A DNA stretch of 64,000 bases from Dolomedes plantarius (Eukaryota; Arthropoda; Arachnida; Araneae; Dolomedidae): positions 125,456,727-125,520,726 of the forward strand of contig OU015498.1 in NCBI GenBank assembly GCA_907164885.2, given 5' to 3'. The stretch's first letter is position 1; every line of letters begins with the position of its first letter. Below are positions 35,236-47,950 of this stretch, piece after piece. Under the pieces are notes generated by a model. That model saw only the letters and a program-made list of their open reading frames with translations. It ran no database searches and was not told the origin of the DNA. A program made the position numbers and the translations under genes.

Positions 35236-37290
35236 TCAGTTATCAAGAAAAGGTAATGGCACAACCTTGTTGATGGCTCGTTTTAGAACACCTGTAGAGG
35301 TCTTCATCTCAACTACTCTCACGAGACCATCATTACCTGGAAAAACTTTTAGAATGCGGCCCATTGGCCAGTCCATTGGTTTGGTATTGGGATCCCCCAA
35401 TAATACAAGCTGGTTCACCTTCAAGTTTGGATTCTGAACAGTCCATTTCTTTCGGGACTGAAGGTGATGCAGGTATTCGGTTTTCCAACGGTCCCAGAAC
35501 TTGTCTCGAAGGCTCTGTATAAGTTTCCACCTAGAATGAAAAGACAAAGAATCCGAAGCAGTATATGGTTCAGGAAAGGATAAAATAGCATTTCCAGTCA
35601 AAAAATGTCCCGGAGTTAAAGGTATCAAGTCATTGGGATCTGAAGAAAGCGGTGATAATGGACGTGAATTTAAAACGGCTTCAATTTGAGTAACTAGCGT
35701 AGTTAACTCTTCAAAGTTCAGGATAGCAGATCTTGTCATTTTTAACAGAATGCGTTTCATCGATTTAATATTTGCCTCCCACAATTCGCCAAAATGAGGA
35801 GAAGCGGGTGGAATAAAGTTCCATTGAATTCCCTCTTCTGCACTAAATCGTTGAACTGAGTTGGATTTACAAACTTCATTCCAATCGTTAAGGATGTTTC
35901 TTGCACCCTTAAAATTCGTTGCATTGTCACTCCAGATGACGGACGGCTTAGATCTTCTTGCAATAAATCGTCGAAGACTTGCCAGAAAGGCTTCGGTTGT
36001 TAAATCAGAAACAACTTCAAAATGCGTAGCCTTAGTACTAAAACAGATAAATATAGCAATGTATGATTTTAGAGTCACTCTTGACCTTTTCAAGTTGGGT
36101 TTGGTGATTATAGGACCTGCATAATCTAATCCGACCTTTTCAAATGGTCTGGAAGGCACAATTCTATCTCGCGGTAAATCCCCCATCATCTGATTTATTG
36201 TTTGGTTCTTTGTTCGAAAGCAAGTGATACACTTATTCAGTAGTCTTCTAACTCGATCTAGGCCAGATGGGATCCAATATGACTGTCTTATTAAATATAA
36301 TGTAGATTGTACACCAGAATGCAAGGATTTTTTGTGATAATGTTCAATAATTAGTTCAGTGAAATGATGAACCTTTGGCAAAAGTATTTGATATTTTTGA
36401 AATTCAGAAAGGACAGAATGTTTCAATCTCCCTCCCACTCTCAATATTTCATCTTTGTCCAAAAACACGTTTAAAGATAAGATTTTACTACTTTTAGGAA
36501 TAGGCTGTCCGTTTTTAAGGCGCTTTATTTCAGTTGGAAATTCAGTTGATTGTACGTGCTTCACTATAATTTCAGTAGCATGTTCAAATTCAGAAGCACT
36601 TATACTGCCTGTTTTCCGAAATTCAGAATTCACTTTACAGTTATAAATAAATCTTAAACACAAAGCACTTATTCTAATTAATCTACTAAACGAAGAATAT
36701 CTTGTAATCAAATCATTTTCAGTTTGGTTCCTTTCAACTGTTGTATTTACAGCAACTGATTTCTTAAACTCTAATTTATCGATGTTTATGTCGGTTTCGA
36801 ATGTTGGTTCTAAGGATATGGGCCATTCAGCTTCCTTCATCGTCAACCACTTGGGTCCATGCCACCACACTTCATCATTTTTAAGTTCACTTAAGGGTAA
36901 ACCTCGACTTATTAAATCAGCGGGATTATCCTTCCCCATACAGTGATGCCAGTCCTTAGGGTTACTTAATCTTTGTATTTCTTGTATCCTATTCTTCACA
37001 AACACCTTGTGTCTGTTTGGGTCTCCTTTAATCCAATAATAAACAATTGATGAATCTGTCCAAAAATATTGACTAACAGGAAATTCAAAGGCATTTATGA
37101 TTGTATGACTAATTCTAGCAGACAAAAGTGCACCCATGAGTTCCAATCTAGGAATCGAAAGTGTCTTTAATGGAGCTACCCTGCCCTTCGATGTTACGAA
37201 ACTAGAAATGATATTTCCATCATTCAATTCTATGCGTAAATACACAACAGTACCGTACGCCCTTTTAGAAGCATCTGAAAAGGTATGCAG
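35236..37290 (-). CDS. BEL/Pao pol, 3' portion: RNase H and integrase
   Basis: Continues the gag-pol frame in phase directly after the stop at 37291-37293 and stays open for 684 codons; it has no ATG at its beginning. The first 130 residues are RNase H (FSDASK, ELMGALLSA, WTDSSIVYYW, NPADLISRG). Next is a zinc-binding HHCC domain (VHHFTELIIEHYHKK ... CITCF), then the integrase core with GLDYAG, WSDNATNF and GELWEANIK carrying the D, D and E. The C-terminal LTPGHFLTG ... INKVVPLP domain is the BEL/Pao type. It would be produced only if the stop is read through or absent in other copies. Confidence 0.93.
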   Translation of the reverse strand: MHTFSDASKRAYGTVVYLRIELNDGNIISSFVTSKGRVAPLKTLSIPRLELMGALLSARISHTIINAFEFPVSQYFWTDSSIVYYWIKGDPNRHKVFVKNRIQEIQRLSNPKDWHHCMGKDNPADLISRGLPLSELKNDEVWWHGPKWLTMKEAEWPISLEPTFETDINIDKLEFKKSVAVNTTVERNQTENDLITRYSSFSRLIRISALCLRFIYNCKVNSEFRKTGSISASEFEHATEIIVKHVQSTEFPTEIKRLKNGQPIPKSSKILSLNVFLDKDEILRVGGRLKHSVLSEFQKYQILLPKVHHFTELIIEHYHKKSLHSGVQSTLYLIRQSYWIPSGLDRVRRLLNKCITCFRTKNQTINQMMGDLPRDRIVPSRPFEKVGLDYAGPIITKPNLKRSRVTLKSYIAIFICFSTKATHFEVVSDLTTEAFLASLRRFIARRSKPSVIWSDNATNFKGARNILNDWNEVCKSNSVQRFSAEEGIQWNFIPPASPHFGELWEANIKSMKRILLKMTRSAILNFEELTTLVTQIEAVLNSRPLSPLSSDPNDLIPLTPGHFLTGNAILSFPEPYTASDSLSFHSRWKLIQSLRDKFWDRWKTEYLHHLQSRKKWTVQNPNLKVNQLVLLGDPNTKPMDWPMGRILKVFPGNDGLVRVVEMKTSTGVLKRAINKVVPLPFLDN

Positions 37291-40200
37291 CTAAATGGAA
37301 ATTGCATTGTTCGGCAATGAATTTTGAAAATAGTATCGAGGAATACTTATCTCCTTTAAATATTGAATCTCATTACACCATTTATCCCAAGAGATTTCTA
37401 ATTGTTTGGGCAATTTGTCATCCCAGTCTAATTTTAAACACCAAATTTCCTGAATTAAACATTTAACTAGAATAGTATAGGGACCCACGAGACCCATTGG
37501 ATCGAATAGTCGGCCAGCTGCTTGTAACAAGTATCTTTTTGTGTCAGTTCTTTTAGAAAGAAATGCTTCCAGACCCTTAGAGTCAAAATAAAATGTATCA
37601 GTTTTCTCGTTCCAACCGATTCCCAAGATCTTCGGAGCTATCAACTTCGTGTCTAAAGATTCGTCAGATTCATCTACATCAAATTCTAAATTCTTCAACT
37701 CTTGACTTAGTTCGGGAGAGTTCGTTCTCCATTTCCGAAGGTCCATACTTGCGTCTCTAAAAATCTCTACACTTTCTTTACAAGTTGTCAAAGCTTGCTT
37801 GACACTGACTTCACCACTCAGGAAATCATCAACATAGAGCGATTGGTTAAGATGCTTAGTAGTTAGAGGAAATGTATCTGCGTATTTTTCCAGATGATGT
37901 TTTATTGTAGCTGCAAGGAGGAATGGACTTGATTTCACTCCAAATAAAACACGCGTCATTCGGAACAATTCAAACTTCTTGTTTTTATTATCGGTTCCTG
38001 GATCTTCATCCCAGTAAAATCTTGTAAAATCCCTCTCACTTTCGTCTATTTCTATCATCAAAAAAGCCATTTTTATATCGGCAACAAATGCAATCGGGTT
38101 AGTTCTAAATTTGATCAAAAGGAGAAATAAGTTTGGTAAAAGATTAAGTCCTGCATGTAAACAGTCATTCAAGGATAGTTGTCCCTTCGAATGCGATGAT
38201 GCATCAAACACGATTCGTAATTTGCTCGTAACTTTATCAGTACGAATCACTCCTCTATGTGGTAGATAAAATGTATTTTGCTGAATATTTTCTTCCTCTG
38301 CTGGAACACGCTCTATAATATTCTCGGAAAGATAATTTTTTAGAACTGATTTATATTCATAAAATAAGGAAGGATCATTTTTAAAAGATGTTCTCAATTT
38401 CACAAATCTATTCCTTGCCGTTTGTTCATTATTTCCTAACAATGTTTTCATATTTGGTTTCCAAGGAAACTTAACCTTGTACCGCTTATTTTGGTACGAA
38501 ATTCCAGCTTCAAATTCAGACATTAAATCTTTATCAATATCTTTGTCATCAAATTCCTCTGCCTCTATGCCCAGATTTTCTGAGTTCCAAAATTCACTGA
38601 GTTGTTTAGATATATTATCTTCGTTGACCATAACGGTCATTGCGATTTGTTCCTCGCAATCTGTGTCTCGACCCTGTAAGGACCACCCAAACAATGTTTC
38701 GACTGCTACAAGAGTTTTGTTTAGACGTGTAATTCTTCCAGTAACTACCTGATAGTAAAAGTCTCCCCCAATTAGAATCGATATCTGTTTATTGTTAAAC
38801 TCATAACAATCAGCCATTTGTACATTTTTCAAATACCTAAATTTTTTATCAATATCTTTGTCAGGGGTGGGTAAATGTGTAGCCGAAATACGTTCAATTT
38901 CTAGCGCTTCTATTTCTATACATAAATTCGGGTCGTCTCTATTTTTTAATTTAATTTTAACTACATTAAATGTCTTCGATTCCGTTTCCTTATCCCCAAA
39001 TGAGCAAATAGAAAGGTTCTCCTTTCTAACAATAGGAAAGTTAAACCTTTCAGAAATACTTCTTAAAACGAAACTCTTCTGACTTCCGTTATCTAAAAAT
39101 AGCCTTATAATTTCTTCTTCATTATTGCCATCAACTAACGCAGCGCACGTTTGTAATAAAGAAGGATTTGTTTTTGATTTAAAAACTGCCGAGACTAAAC
39201 TATTCGTTTCCTGTTTCACAGTAGAACTGTCTCTGTTTCGATTTCGAAAATATATGGCAATGTGATGAGATCCACCGCACACAGGGCATAAATCCTTTTT
39301 CAGACACTCGAATGCGCGGTGAAAGGGCTTCAAACATAAATAACACATTCCCTTCGATTTCAAAATGTTTCTTTTTTCCTTAGCATTAAAAGTATCACAA
39401 GATTCTAATTTATGCGTTGTTTTATCACAAAATAGACAATTTCTTGGCGCCAATGCTGATTGAGACGCCAGCTCTTTCACAGAAGTCGAAAAGGCCATCT
39501 GCTCTGTTTTCCGCGGTAGTCTGCTGTTGTGTCTAACGGAAAGGGGATATTTATTTTTTACTCTCTCTGGTGAAGGAAAGAAATTTTGTTTTTGATTCAA
39601 CGATTTATGACTGTTAATTTGAAATGACCGTTCTCGGCATCGAATTTCCGAATTGAGAAACTGCAAAAGAGCATTTAAATCGAATTCTTTATCATTTTGA
39701 GTACGATTAAATTCCAAAACAAATTCTGAAGGAATTAACTTCATTAAAATGGGAGTTAATAAATTTGAATATGATTCCCCTTTAATTACCAAACTCTCGA
39801 GACTTCTTATTTGTGTTACAGCGTGGTCATACAAATTTCTCAAACTCACAACATCATTAGGATTTTTAACAGGTGTTAAATTCAATAGATCACTTAGGTG
39901 ACAATTAATTAATATAGATTTGTTTCCAAATCTGTGCTTTAATAAATCAAGAGCTTTATCATAATTCTCATCAGAGATTGCAAATCCGTTAATGCAAGAA
40001 AGAGCATCACCACACAAATATGACTTCAGATAGTTGAATTTATCAACTTTACTTAGTTTTGCATTATTATGAATAGAGCTTTCAAACAAATTATAAAAAT
40101 CTAACCATTTTGCGTAATCGCCAGAATACTTATTTAAATGCAGTTTCGGCAAATTTATATTTACACAATCAGAATTATCAGAATCATTCACTTGAATATC

Positions 40201-40566
40201 TCGTGAAACTGTATCAACTTGGATAGAATTTGAATTCATTTTCTTAATTCTAGATTTAAGTTTCGATTTCCAAAATATTATTTTTTCTTTGATTTCTTCC
40301 GAAACTTCTAAGTCTTCAGAAATCGTATCAACAGTTAAAACTTCTTCAATATCTTCATTTAAAGAATTCAAATTACTTTCTTTTTCAATTAACTGTTCTA
40401 AAAATGCTTCAAACTGATCAACAGTTTCGTTTTCGTTGTTGATCGATATCTCAATTTTATTAATCAATTTTGTCAACATAGAACGTACCGCTGTACGCTT
40501 CTTCTTTAATTTTGAAAGTTCTTCTGTCATTTTTATTTTTCTATCCAGGTATAATTCAGTTTCCAT
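37291..40566 (-). CDS. BEL/Pao gag-pol, 5' portion: gag, protease, reverse transcriptase
   Basis: 1091 codons from ATG 40566 to TAG 37291-37293. Residues 1-130 are charged and probably coiled-coil. About 135-320 is the gag domain (KLHLNKYSGDYAKWLDFY). Zinc knuckles lie at 377-438 (CLFC, CYLC, CPVC). The aspartic protease has LFLDNGSQKSF, with catalytic Asp at 492. Reverse transcriptase spans about 765-1000, with the first catalytic Asp in FVADIKMAF (830) and YVDD at 911-914. The frame is intact until the stop within the RT-RNase H junction. ATG lies about 65 bp after the 5' LTR. Confidence 0.95.
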   Translation of the reverse strand: METELYLDRKIKMTEELSKLKKKRTAVRSMLTKLINKIEISINNENETVDQFEAFLEQLIEKESNLNSLNEDIEEVLTVDTISEDLEVSEEIKEKIIFWKSKLKSRIKKMNSNSIQVDTVSRDIQVNDSDNSDCVNINLPKLHLNKYSGDYAKWLDFYNLFESSIHNNAKLSKVDKFNYLKSYLCGDALSCINGFAISDENYDKALDLLKHRFGNKSILINCHLSDLLNLTPVKNPNDVVSLRNLYDHAVTQIRSLESLVIKGESYSNLLTPILMKLIPSEFVLEFNRTQNDKEFDLNALLQFLNSEIRCRERSFQINSHKSLNQKQNFFPSPERVKNKYPLSVRHNSRLPRKTEQMAFSTSVKELASQSALAPRNCLFCDKTTHKLESCDTFNAKEKRNILKSKGMCYLCLKPFHRAFECLKKDLCPVCGGSHHIAIYFRNRNRDSSTVKQETNSLVSAVFKSKTNPSLLQTCAALVDGNNEEEIIRLFLDNGSQKSFVLRSISERFNFPIVRKENLSICSFGDKETESKTFNVVKIKLKNRDDPNLCIEIEALEIERISATHLPTPDKDIDKKFRYLKNVQMADCYEFNNKQISILIGGDFYYQVVTGRITRLNKTLVAVETLFGWSLQGRDTDCEEQIAMTVMVNEDNISKQLSEFWNSENLGIEAEEFDDKDIDKDLMSEFEAGISYQNKRYKVKFPWKPNMKTLLGNNEQTARNRFVKLRTSFKNDPSLFYEYKSVLKNYLSENIIERVPAEEENIQQNTFYLPHRGVIRTDKVTSKLRIVFDASSHSKGQLSLNDCLHAGLNLLPNLFLLLIKFRTNPIAFVADIKMAFLMIEIDESERDFTRFYWDEDPGTDNKNKKFELFRMTRVLFGVKSSPFLLAATIKHHLEKYADTFPLTTKHLNQSLYVDDFLSGEVSVKQALTTCKESVEIFRDASMDLRKWRTNSPELSQELKNLEFDVDESDESLDTKLIAPKILGIGWNEKTDTFYFDSKGLEAFLSKRTDTKRYLLQAAGRLFDPMGLVGPYTILVKCLIQEIWCLKLDWDDKLPKQLEISWDKWCNEIQYLKEISIPRYYFQNSLPNNAISI

Positions 40567-40577
40567 AAAAAATTTCT

Positions 40578-40590
40578 CTTACCTGGATTC
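40578..40590 (-). promoter_or_regulatory. Splice-donor-like site in the BEL/Pao leader
   Basis: On the minus strand ATCCAGGTAAGAG lies about 15-25 bases before the gag ATG and matches the 5' splice consensus. Whether it is used is unknown. Confidence 0.35.
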
Positions 40591-40631
40591 AATGTCGCGA
40601 TGATATCAATCACTTTCCTTTGGCCTGTGCA

Positions 40632-40853
40632 CCGCATTCGACATCGGTGGTTCTTGAAAATCTGTGCGTTGGTTCAGTGGTAGATCTCTGTGGTATCTCA
40701 ACATCGACGACAATCAAATTAAACTTAACAACATTTAATAATCACATCACAAGTGCGTATAGTACATGTTTCTCGTTCGCTATCCAGAAGGTCTCTGAAA
40801 CAGAACATTCAAATCTGCGCTAGCAGCGCCACCTATATGAGTGGGTTTTACCA
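40632..40853 (-). repeat. BEL/Pao 5' LTR, 222 bp
   Basis: Carries GCGTATAGTACATG where the 3' LTR has GCGTAGTACATG; otherwise identical. It should hold the promoter. I could not identify a tRNA primer-binding site with confidence in the 65 bp that follow. Confidence 0.93.
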
Positions 40854-40858
40854 CCCCT

Positions 40859-41850
40859 CTTCCAAAAATTTTGTTGTACAGTAGAAGTTTTGCCACAAAA
40901 ACGGAAATCACAGTTTTGTTTTTATTAAATTCAGCTCATCACCTTGGAGTTTTTGATTTGCGGCATTGAATTTAATAAACAAGTCTGTCAAATAGACTAT
41001 GTCATTTTTAGAATCGATTAAGTTGACTCGAAAATTATCATATTGTTTTCTAAGAACTCTAGCTCTGAGTCAAAGAGTATAAAATCTATCCAAACAGGCA
41101 CCTTTTGACAGCCAACGAACTTCTGTATGAAGCAGCAAGCGATTGAATTCTGCATAGTTTTCAATGCAAAGTTGTCCAAACAATATGTCATTCAATGCAT
41201 TGCATCTGATTTTGTTGACTGCTTGAACAACATGCTGCAATGACTTATGCAGACATTCATTCAGAACATTCATTCAGAAATGTTACCGATGAATGACGCA
41301 GTGCATGCAAGAAAACCCCTGTAGCGTCCTATCATCGCTGGAGCACCATCAGTAGCAACAGATAAAATGTCTCTGAGAAAGATTTCTTTTTCTTTGAAAA
41401 AATCTTTTAATGCATGAAATATTGATTCCCCCTTGGTATCAGTTTGCAAATTTTTTGCAAATAATAATTCTTAGCATATTTTTTCTTCTTGTATGAATCG
41501 CACGTATGCTAAAATTAAGGCCTTATTTCCTGGCAAAGTTGACTCATCAAGCTGAATAAAGAACTGGGATGTTTTTAAATATTCACATGAGTCTTCAACA
41601 TCTTGAGCCATTTCATCAATTCTTCTTTGGACCTTATTATTGCTCAATCGAATTTTCTTCGTAATTTCAGAGGCTGGCTTGTGTAGCATAGTGCGTATTA
41701 CTTCAGTTATAGCCAGTAGAATTAGTTCTTACCCAATAGAATGGGGTTTTCCCGATTTAGCAGTCATTAGAGAAATAATACATGAAGTACGTAACCCATC
41801 GTCACAACCTTTGGATTCTACTGAGAAGACTTCACCACTCCTAACTCTGC
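40859..41850 (-). pseudogene. hAT transposase, N-terminal and catalytic part
   Basis: In order on the minus strand: LMTAKSGKPHSIG, MLHKPASEITKKIRLSNN, KVQRRIDEMAQDVED, FFIQLDESTLPGNKALILAY (first catalytic Asp near 41547), SVATDGAPAMIGRYRGF (second Asp near 41349), NKIRCNALNDILFGQL and LLLHTEVRWLSKGACLDRF. LLLHTEVRWLS is diagnostic of ZBED/GTF2IRD2-type hAT transposases. Several in-frame stops occur and part of the region after the second Asp is missing. No BED zinc finger was found upstream. It ends where the BEL/Pao element is inserted and continues at 34797. Confidence 0.88.
41010..41099. repeat. Arm 1 of a 90-bp inverted duplication
   Basis: Transposase-coding segment of the hAT (from GAATCGATTAAGTTGACTCG to CCAAACAGG). 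Its reverse complement recurs at 42069-42160 with a handful of differences and a 2-bp indel. Confidence 0.88.
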
Positions 41851-42068
41851 ACTTAAATAAAGAAAAAAATTACAAAAGGAAGAATAAAAAAAATTTTAAA
41901 AAATCCACAAAACTTAATTGGAGACTAGTTAATATGTGAGCCATACAGAAAATAATCAGAGAAAAAGAACTTTAAGTTCTCGCTTGTCTCTCCTTTGATT
42001 TTGGAAAAGGATTATGGTAAAGGAGTTGTACATCAGCAATATATAATTCGGAACTCATATATATATAT

Positions 42069-42160
42069 CCTGTTTGGATCAATTTTATAAAATCTTTGAC
42101 TCAGTGCTAGAGTTCTTAGAAAACAATATGATAATTTACGAGTCAACTTAATCGATTCTA
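42069..42160. repeat. Arm 2 of the inverted duplication
   Basis: From CCTGTTTGG to ATCGATTCTA, the inverse of 41010-41099. It lies between TA-rich bits, just outside the left end of the Tc1 element. Confidence 0.88.
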
Positions 42161-42194
42161 TACATATACATATAAATAAATAAATATATATATA

Positions 42195-43550
<1,356 letters not shown>

Positions 43551-43994
43551 GCATTAGCGGTACTCAAAAGCCGTATGGTCCGGATATAGTTAAGGCGGTC
43601 CAGTTTAAACTTTAAAGAAAATTTCTTAGGAAGAATCATCAGTGACCGCAAGTGATAAAATTTCGTGCAAATGGGAGGCCTCCTCATGCAAAAAATAAAT
43701 TCAGGGGTACTGTCCAAGATGCTCAGGACTGTAAATACGACCAAATATAGAAACTAAGTCACTAGATACTTAACAAGTCTCACAATACATGATTGTTTCC
43801 CACCTAGGTCTTCCCGTACACTCTGTGTCAAGTGTCCTCGGAATGTTTTAGAATTGTCTTGTCTTCTTTCTTTATGATTTCACCGCCCCCTTATTTTCGT
43901 TCACCGCCCCCCAAATGTCTCCAGAGGTGCTACCGCCCCCTTGGATCGTTCCAGCGCCCCCGGGGGGCGGTATCGCCCACTTTGGGAACCCATG

Positions 43995-44002
43995 CTCTAG
44001 AG
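43995..44002. other. Right target duplication CTCTAGAG of the hAT element
   Basis: Exact repeat of 33983-33990. Confidence 0.93.
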
Positions 44003-45189
44003 GTAGCTTGGTCCTTTCTTAACGTCTTTGTAGGAGGGGGTCTCTATAATCACATGTGACTGTTCCCATTTGACAACCAAAAAGCACAGTCAAAAGGGAC
44101 TGTGATACTTTTGTTTATTAAATAACGGAACTTTATTTAGTGTATTTTTATAATATTTCCATGTTCTTCTTCTAATAATGAATATTTTAGTGGTTCAAAA
44201 CAATTAATGATTCTTGGATACGTTAAATTGAAATGATTAAGGAGTGTAGTAGTTCTATCAGGATCTGTTTATCGCACCCAATTCTAAATCGTCTCGGAGA
44301 GAAAAAATAAAAGAAGAGAAAGAAAAGTGAATCAACTCCGCTTATGAACACGCTATTGTAAACAACTGTAGACATTTTTGAGTTGAAGGCCAACTCAAGA
44401 GTCGTAAAATACTTGATCATCATTATTTTGGGTAAACATGAGTCGTGTAGAGGCTGAAATTGTTTTCATTGATTTACATCGTGATATATTTTTGTTTTCG
44501 TTTTCTTTGCCGTGTTAAAGATTACGTATAATGGATTTTCGTTTGGGATTTGAGCATGACTTATATAATATGAAAATAATATTTTTGATCCATTGAGTAA
44601 TTTTAATACTTTCAGTTATTAGTGACTTAATGCTTTTCATTTTTATTTTGTGTTCTTGTGGTACTATTTATTGCAACGAATGGGACTTTGGTTATCTAAA
44701 ATATGACTGAGAGTGTGTGTATTAAACAAAAACAGAGCAATTTTTATTATAAACTCAGAAAGGAATTCTGATTGGACTTACAAATTCTCTCAGGTACCAT
44801 AAATTTATTTAGTGTTTTTTTAATGTTTTTGATGTTCTCTATTTTTATAATGAATATTTTGATATTTTTGAACTTTGATGGGCCTTAGTTATTTAAAGAT
44901 TGATGAATTTGGTATCCGGATACTCTCAAAATAAACCCAGACCTACCTGCAAGAGAAAAACCAGGCCATCTATTCAAAATAACCTAGAAAAATAAATGTG
45001 AATTCCTTGATACATGTTTTAATTTTGATCCTGTGTTTCCCTACTACGAAATTTTTTATTTTAGACTCTGAAATTACCCTAAATTACCCTACCATTACCT
45101 GAATGTGCACTCTTCTAACTGAATATTGAAAGAAATTAATGAACCCTAATTAAGTCAAAATCAGTTTCCTCCAATAACATACCCTCAAC
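44003..45189. other. Intergenic DNA continuing the pre-hAT sequence
   Basis: The first 100 bp belong with the GC-richer block left of 33990. The rest is AT-rich with no gene recognised. Confidence 0.4.
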
Positions 45190-45325
45190 CAAATTATAAT
45201 TTAATCCCCAGTGATTCTGTCAGACCCAGAACACAATTTATGATATAAATCCAAATGAGTCGGTTAGACCACGAACGCAATTTATAATATAATTCCCAAG
45301 TGAGTCGGTTAGACCCCGAACGCAA
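45190..45325 (+). repeat. 45-bp tandem repeat, three copies
   Basis: GAGTCGGTTAGACC occurs at 45257 and 45302 and as GTGATTCTGTCAGACC near 45211. Each is followed by GAACRCAATTTATRATATAA-type sequence. Followed by CCCAA units at 45338-45356. Confidence 0.8.
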
Positions 45326-45356
45326 AGCCACCTACGACCAACCCAACCCAACCCAA

Positions 45357-47950
45357 TGATCGCTAGGTTAGCTTGAAATTAGAGTGTTCTCCCAGGACCT
45401 CTGTGGAGCAGAAATTGTCTCAACGCAGACTGTCACTATTGAGAACCTAGGACAAGTTCACTGCTATAGTGGTATAAATCCATTTTTTTCCAAAAATAAA
45501 ATTATAATGTTGAGTGTTATTGGTTGAATTGAAATTTTAAGACAATTTTTAAAAGAATTATTTTAAAACCTGCTTTTTTCCTAATTGAACCATTTTCCTA
45601 ATTGAAATGTTTATTGCCAAATTACCTTTATTTAGTTTGTTTGCTATGTTGAACTGTATTTTTAGATCTTCCTTATTAATTTGTTTTCATGGTGCATTTG
45701 AAAAAGCCATTGTAGGTAAGCCTCTGAAGATATTTAACAGGAATTTTAATAACTGAATTTTCTACCCATCATGAACCCTAAACCTCAATAACGACAAAAT
45801 CATGAGCCAGAGATCCATTTCCTTCTGATTATTTTTTTGGTGCCTAACACCCTTGACTCCAATTTTAGGAGGCAAAACTTTGCGTATTGTACAAATAAAT
45901 TAAATAAATTGAAAAAAAACTTATCTTGTTTAAACTTCCTCTTAGAAACCTATTATGTGTGAAACTTCTGGATCTCATGGGTGAAACCACCGAATATGAC
46001 AACACTACTTCTTTCATCTTTCATAAATTATCTCCTTCTCGAAGACTATGTCCTATCACCCCCCTCTATCGCTTTGGAAGTCATCCAAGCTGCCTATTAA
46101 CCTTTAAGAAACCCTCTTCACATTTCAGTCACCTAAGGTGCTGAACAAAATAAATGTTTAGATTACAATGACAAAGACAGACTATGGGGTTACCGCTCCT
46201 TGCCCTCCCAATTCTTATTAATACTTCCACAGGCATGACAAACGTCCACTTTTCCTGTTTCCCATCTTCGTCCTAAACAAGATGTTGTTTTGTCTGTCAT
46301 GTCCTGCGGGAGAATAACGGTTTGTCCACAGTACGGCCATTTTTCTTTCCTTCATTTTGTCAATACAACATGGGGAAGGAAAACCCATTTTTACGCAGAC
46401 ATCTACACACACCCTCACTCCTTAGCAGTAAAGTTATGAGAGAATTTGAAACTAAGTCAGTTGTGGGTTACACACAAACACAAACACCTATACAAAAAAA
46501 AATGTTGTGATATATTGTGTTCCTTAATAAAATGTTATTTTTTTGTAAATTCCATTTTAAATATATATTAAATTTTGTGTGAATATCGAAGTATCACCAT
46601 GGCCATTCTAAAATAATAATTTTAGTGTATTTAAATCTTCATAGCATTTTATTTTGTGAAATGTTATATAGTTTTTATGTTATAATTGTGAACCTCTACT
46701 TACAACTGCATAACGAGGACTATGCGGAGGAGGTGGAAATATTTTATATTATATTATATGTCGCATTATTAGTTAGTAATATCAACATTCAGTGTTCCTA
46801 TTTTTGTGCTTTGATGTGAATTTGAAATACTGCCATACTCACCCTAACATGTAATTTAAGTGTATTGATATTTTCTTATTTTGTTTAATGATATTTTATA
46901 ATATCGTGTATGCTATTTCATGACTTGAGACACACAAGGATGATCGTTAAACAAAATTTTATATTTTCAACTTCTAAACCAAAACTTTTTCAAAATTATT
47001 CCTCAAAATTATTATTCAAAATTATTCTTTTTGTCATACACGGTTCTCGCCTGATGGAGAGCCTTGCTGAGGGAGTCGGCCTCGCCCGCAAGTCTTTCCC
47101 GGAGGGGTGGGAAATTGAAACAATAACGTTTCCCTTCATTAACTGTGGCAACGAAAAAGGTGTAGATATTGGGGTTTATTTTAAACCTTAATAATATTGT
47201 ATAAATTACTAATTAAAGCATTGATGTTAGGAATAAAACTTACTAATTAAGGGGGGTTTCAGTTAAATTTAAATACAACAATATTTGCCATTTGGCCATT
47301 AGTGGTTAGTACATTTTAAGTTAGATGGTAAAGTTGCGTTGTGTTTAGCAATAACCCATAAACATATAATAATTATAATTTACCCTAGGTTCATTACTGT
47401 CTGCATCACTGTGGTGATTAATGAGCCAAAATAAAAATGAAATTAAATCTAATAAATTTACTTAACCTTGGAGAACACCTAGAAATAAAATTATCTCACC
47501 TAAAAGAAAAAGCTTCATATATGCTGAAATAAAAATAAAACCTAAAGCTGAAAATCAGAAAATTTACTAAACAGGCAAGGACCGACATGACAAAGATATA
47601 CTTTAACATAACAAATTTATTCCTTCCGATTACATTAACAATATTACCACCAACCTGGTAATCAGTTCTATTCAACATATTTTTCGAAATACCAATATTA
47701 AATTATAAAAAATACAATTACTGTAAAACTAAGATCTATATCTTCACAACACAATAAAATATATACAATGAAATTTCCAAAATGAAATGGCTGGCGAATA
47801 TAAAAAAAACTAAGTCATTCTATATGCAATTGCTCATCAAAAATTTAATTTTACATTTACATTTAATCTTAATGATTCTGCTGCAGCTTTAAAAAATGGA
47901 GGGAAATTAGGGATAGTATTTAAAAAGAGGATAGGAAAGGAAAAGAAATT
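45357..47950. other. AT-rich intergenic DNA with two GC-richer patches
   Basis: About 46180-46450 and 47040-47110 are less AT-rich. The second lies in a 93-codon plus-strand frame (46910-47191; SLAEGVGLARKSFPEGW) that I do not recognise. No terminal repeats. Confidence 0.3.

Larger units (their letters stand above)
34803..40853 (-). mobile_element. BEL/Pao LTR retrotransposon, 6.05 kb, nearly intact
   Basis: Transcribed on the minus strand: 5' LTR 40853-40632, short leader, gag-pol 40566-35236, polypurine tract, 3' LTR 35029-34810. The LTRs are identical except for a 2-bp TA indel, so insertion was recent. Target duplication is 5 bp. There is no envelope-like frame after pol. The element sits in the hAT transposase gene in the same orientation. 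One stop codon interrupts the polyprotein. Confidence 0.95.

Noticed and set aside
45338..45356. CCCAA units resembling a telomeric repeat
   Set aside because: Only three units, and the unit is not the arthropod TTAGG type; it adjoins a local 45-bp tandem repeat.
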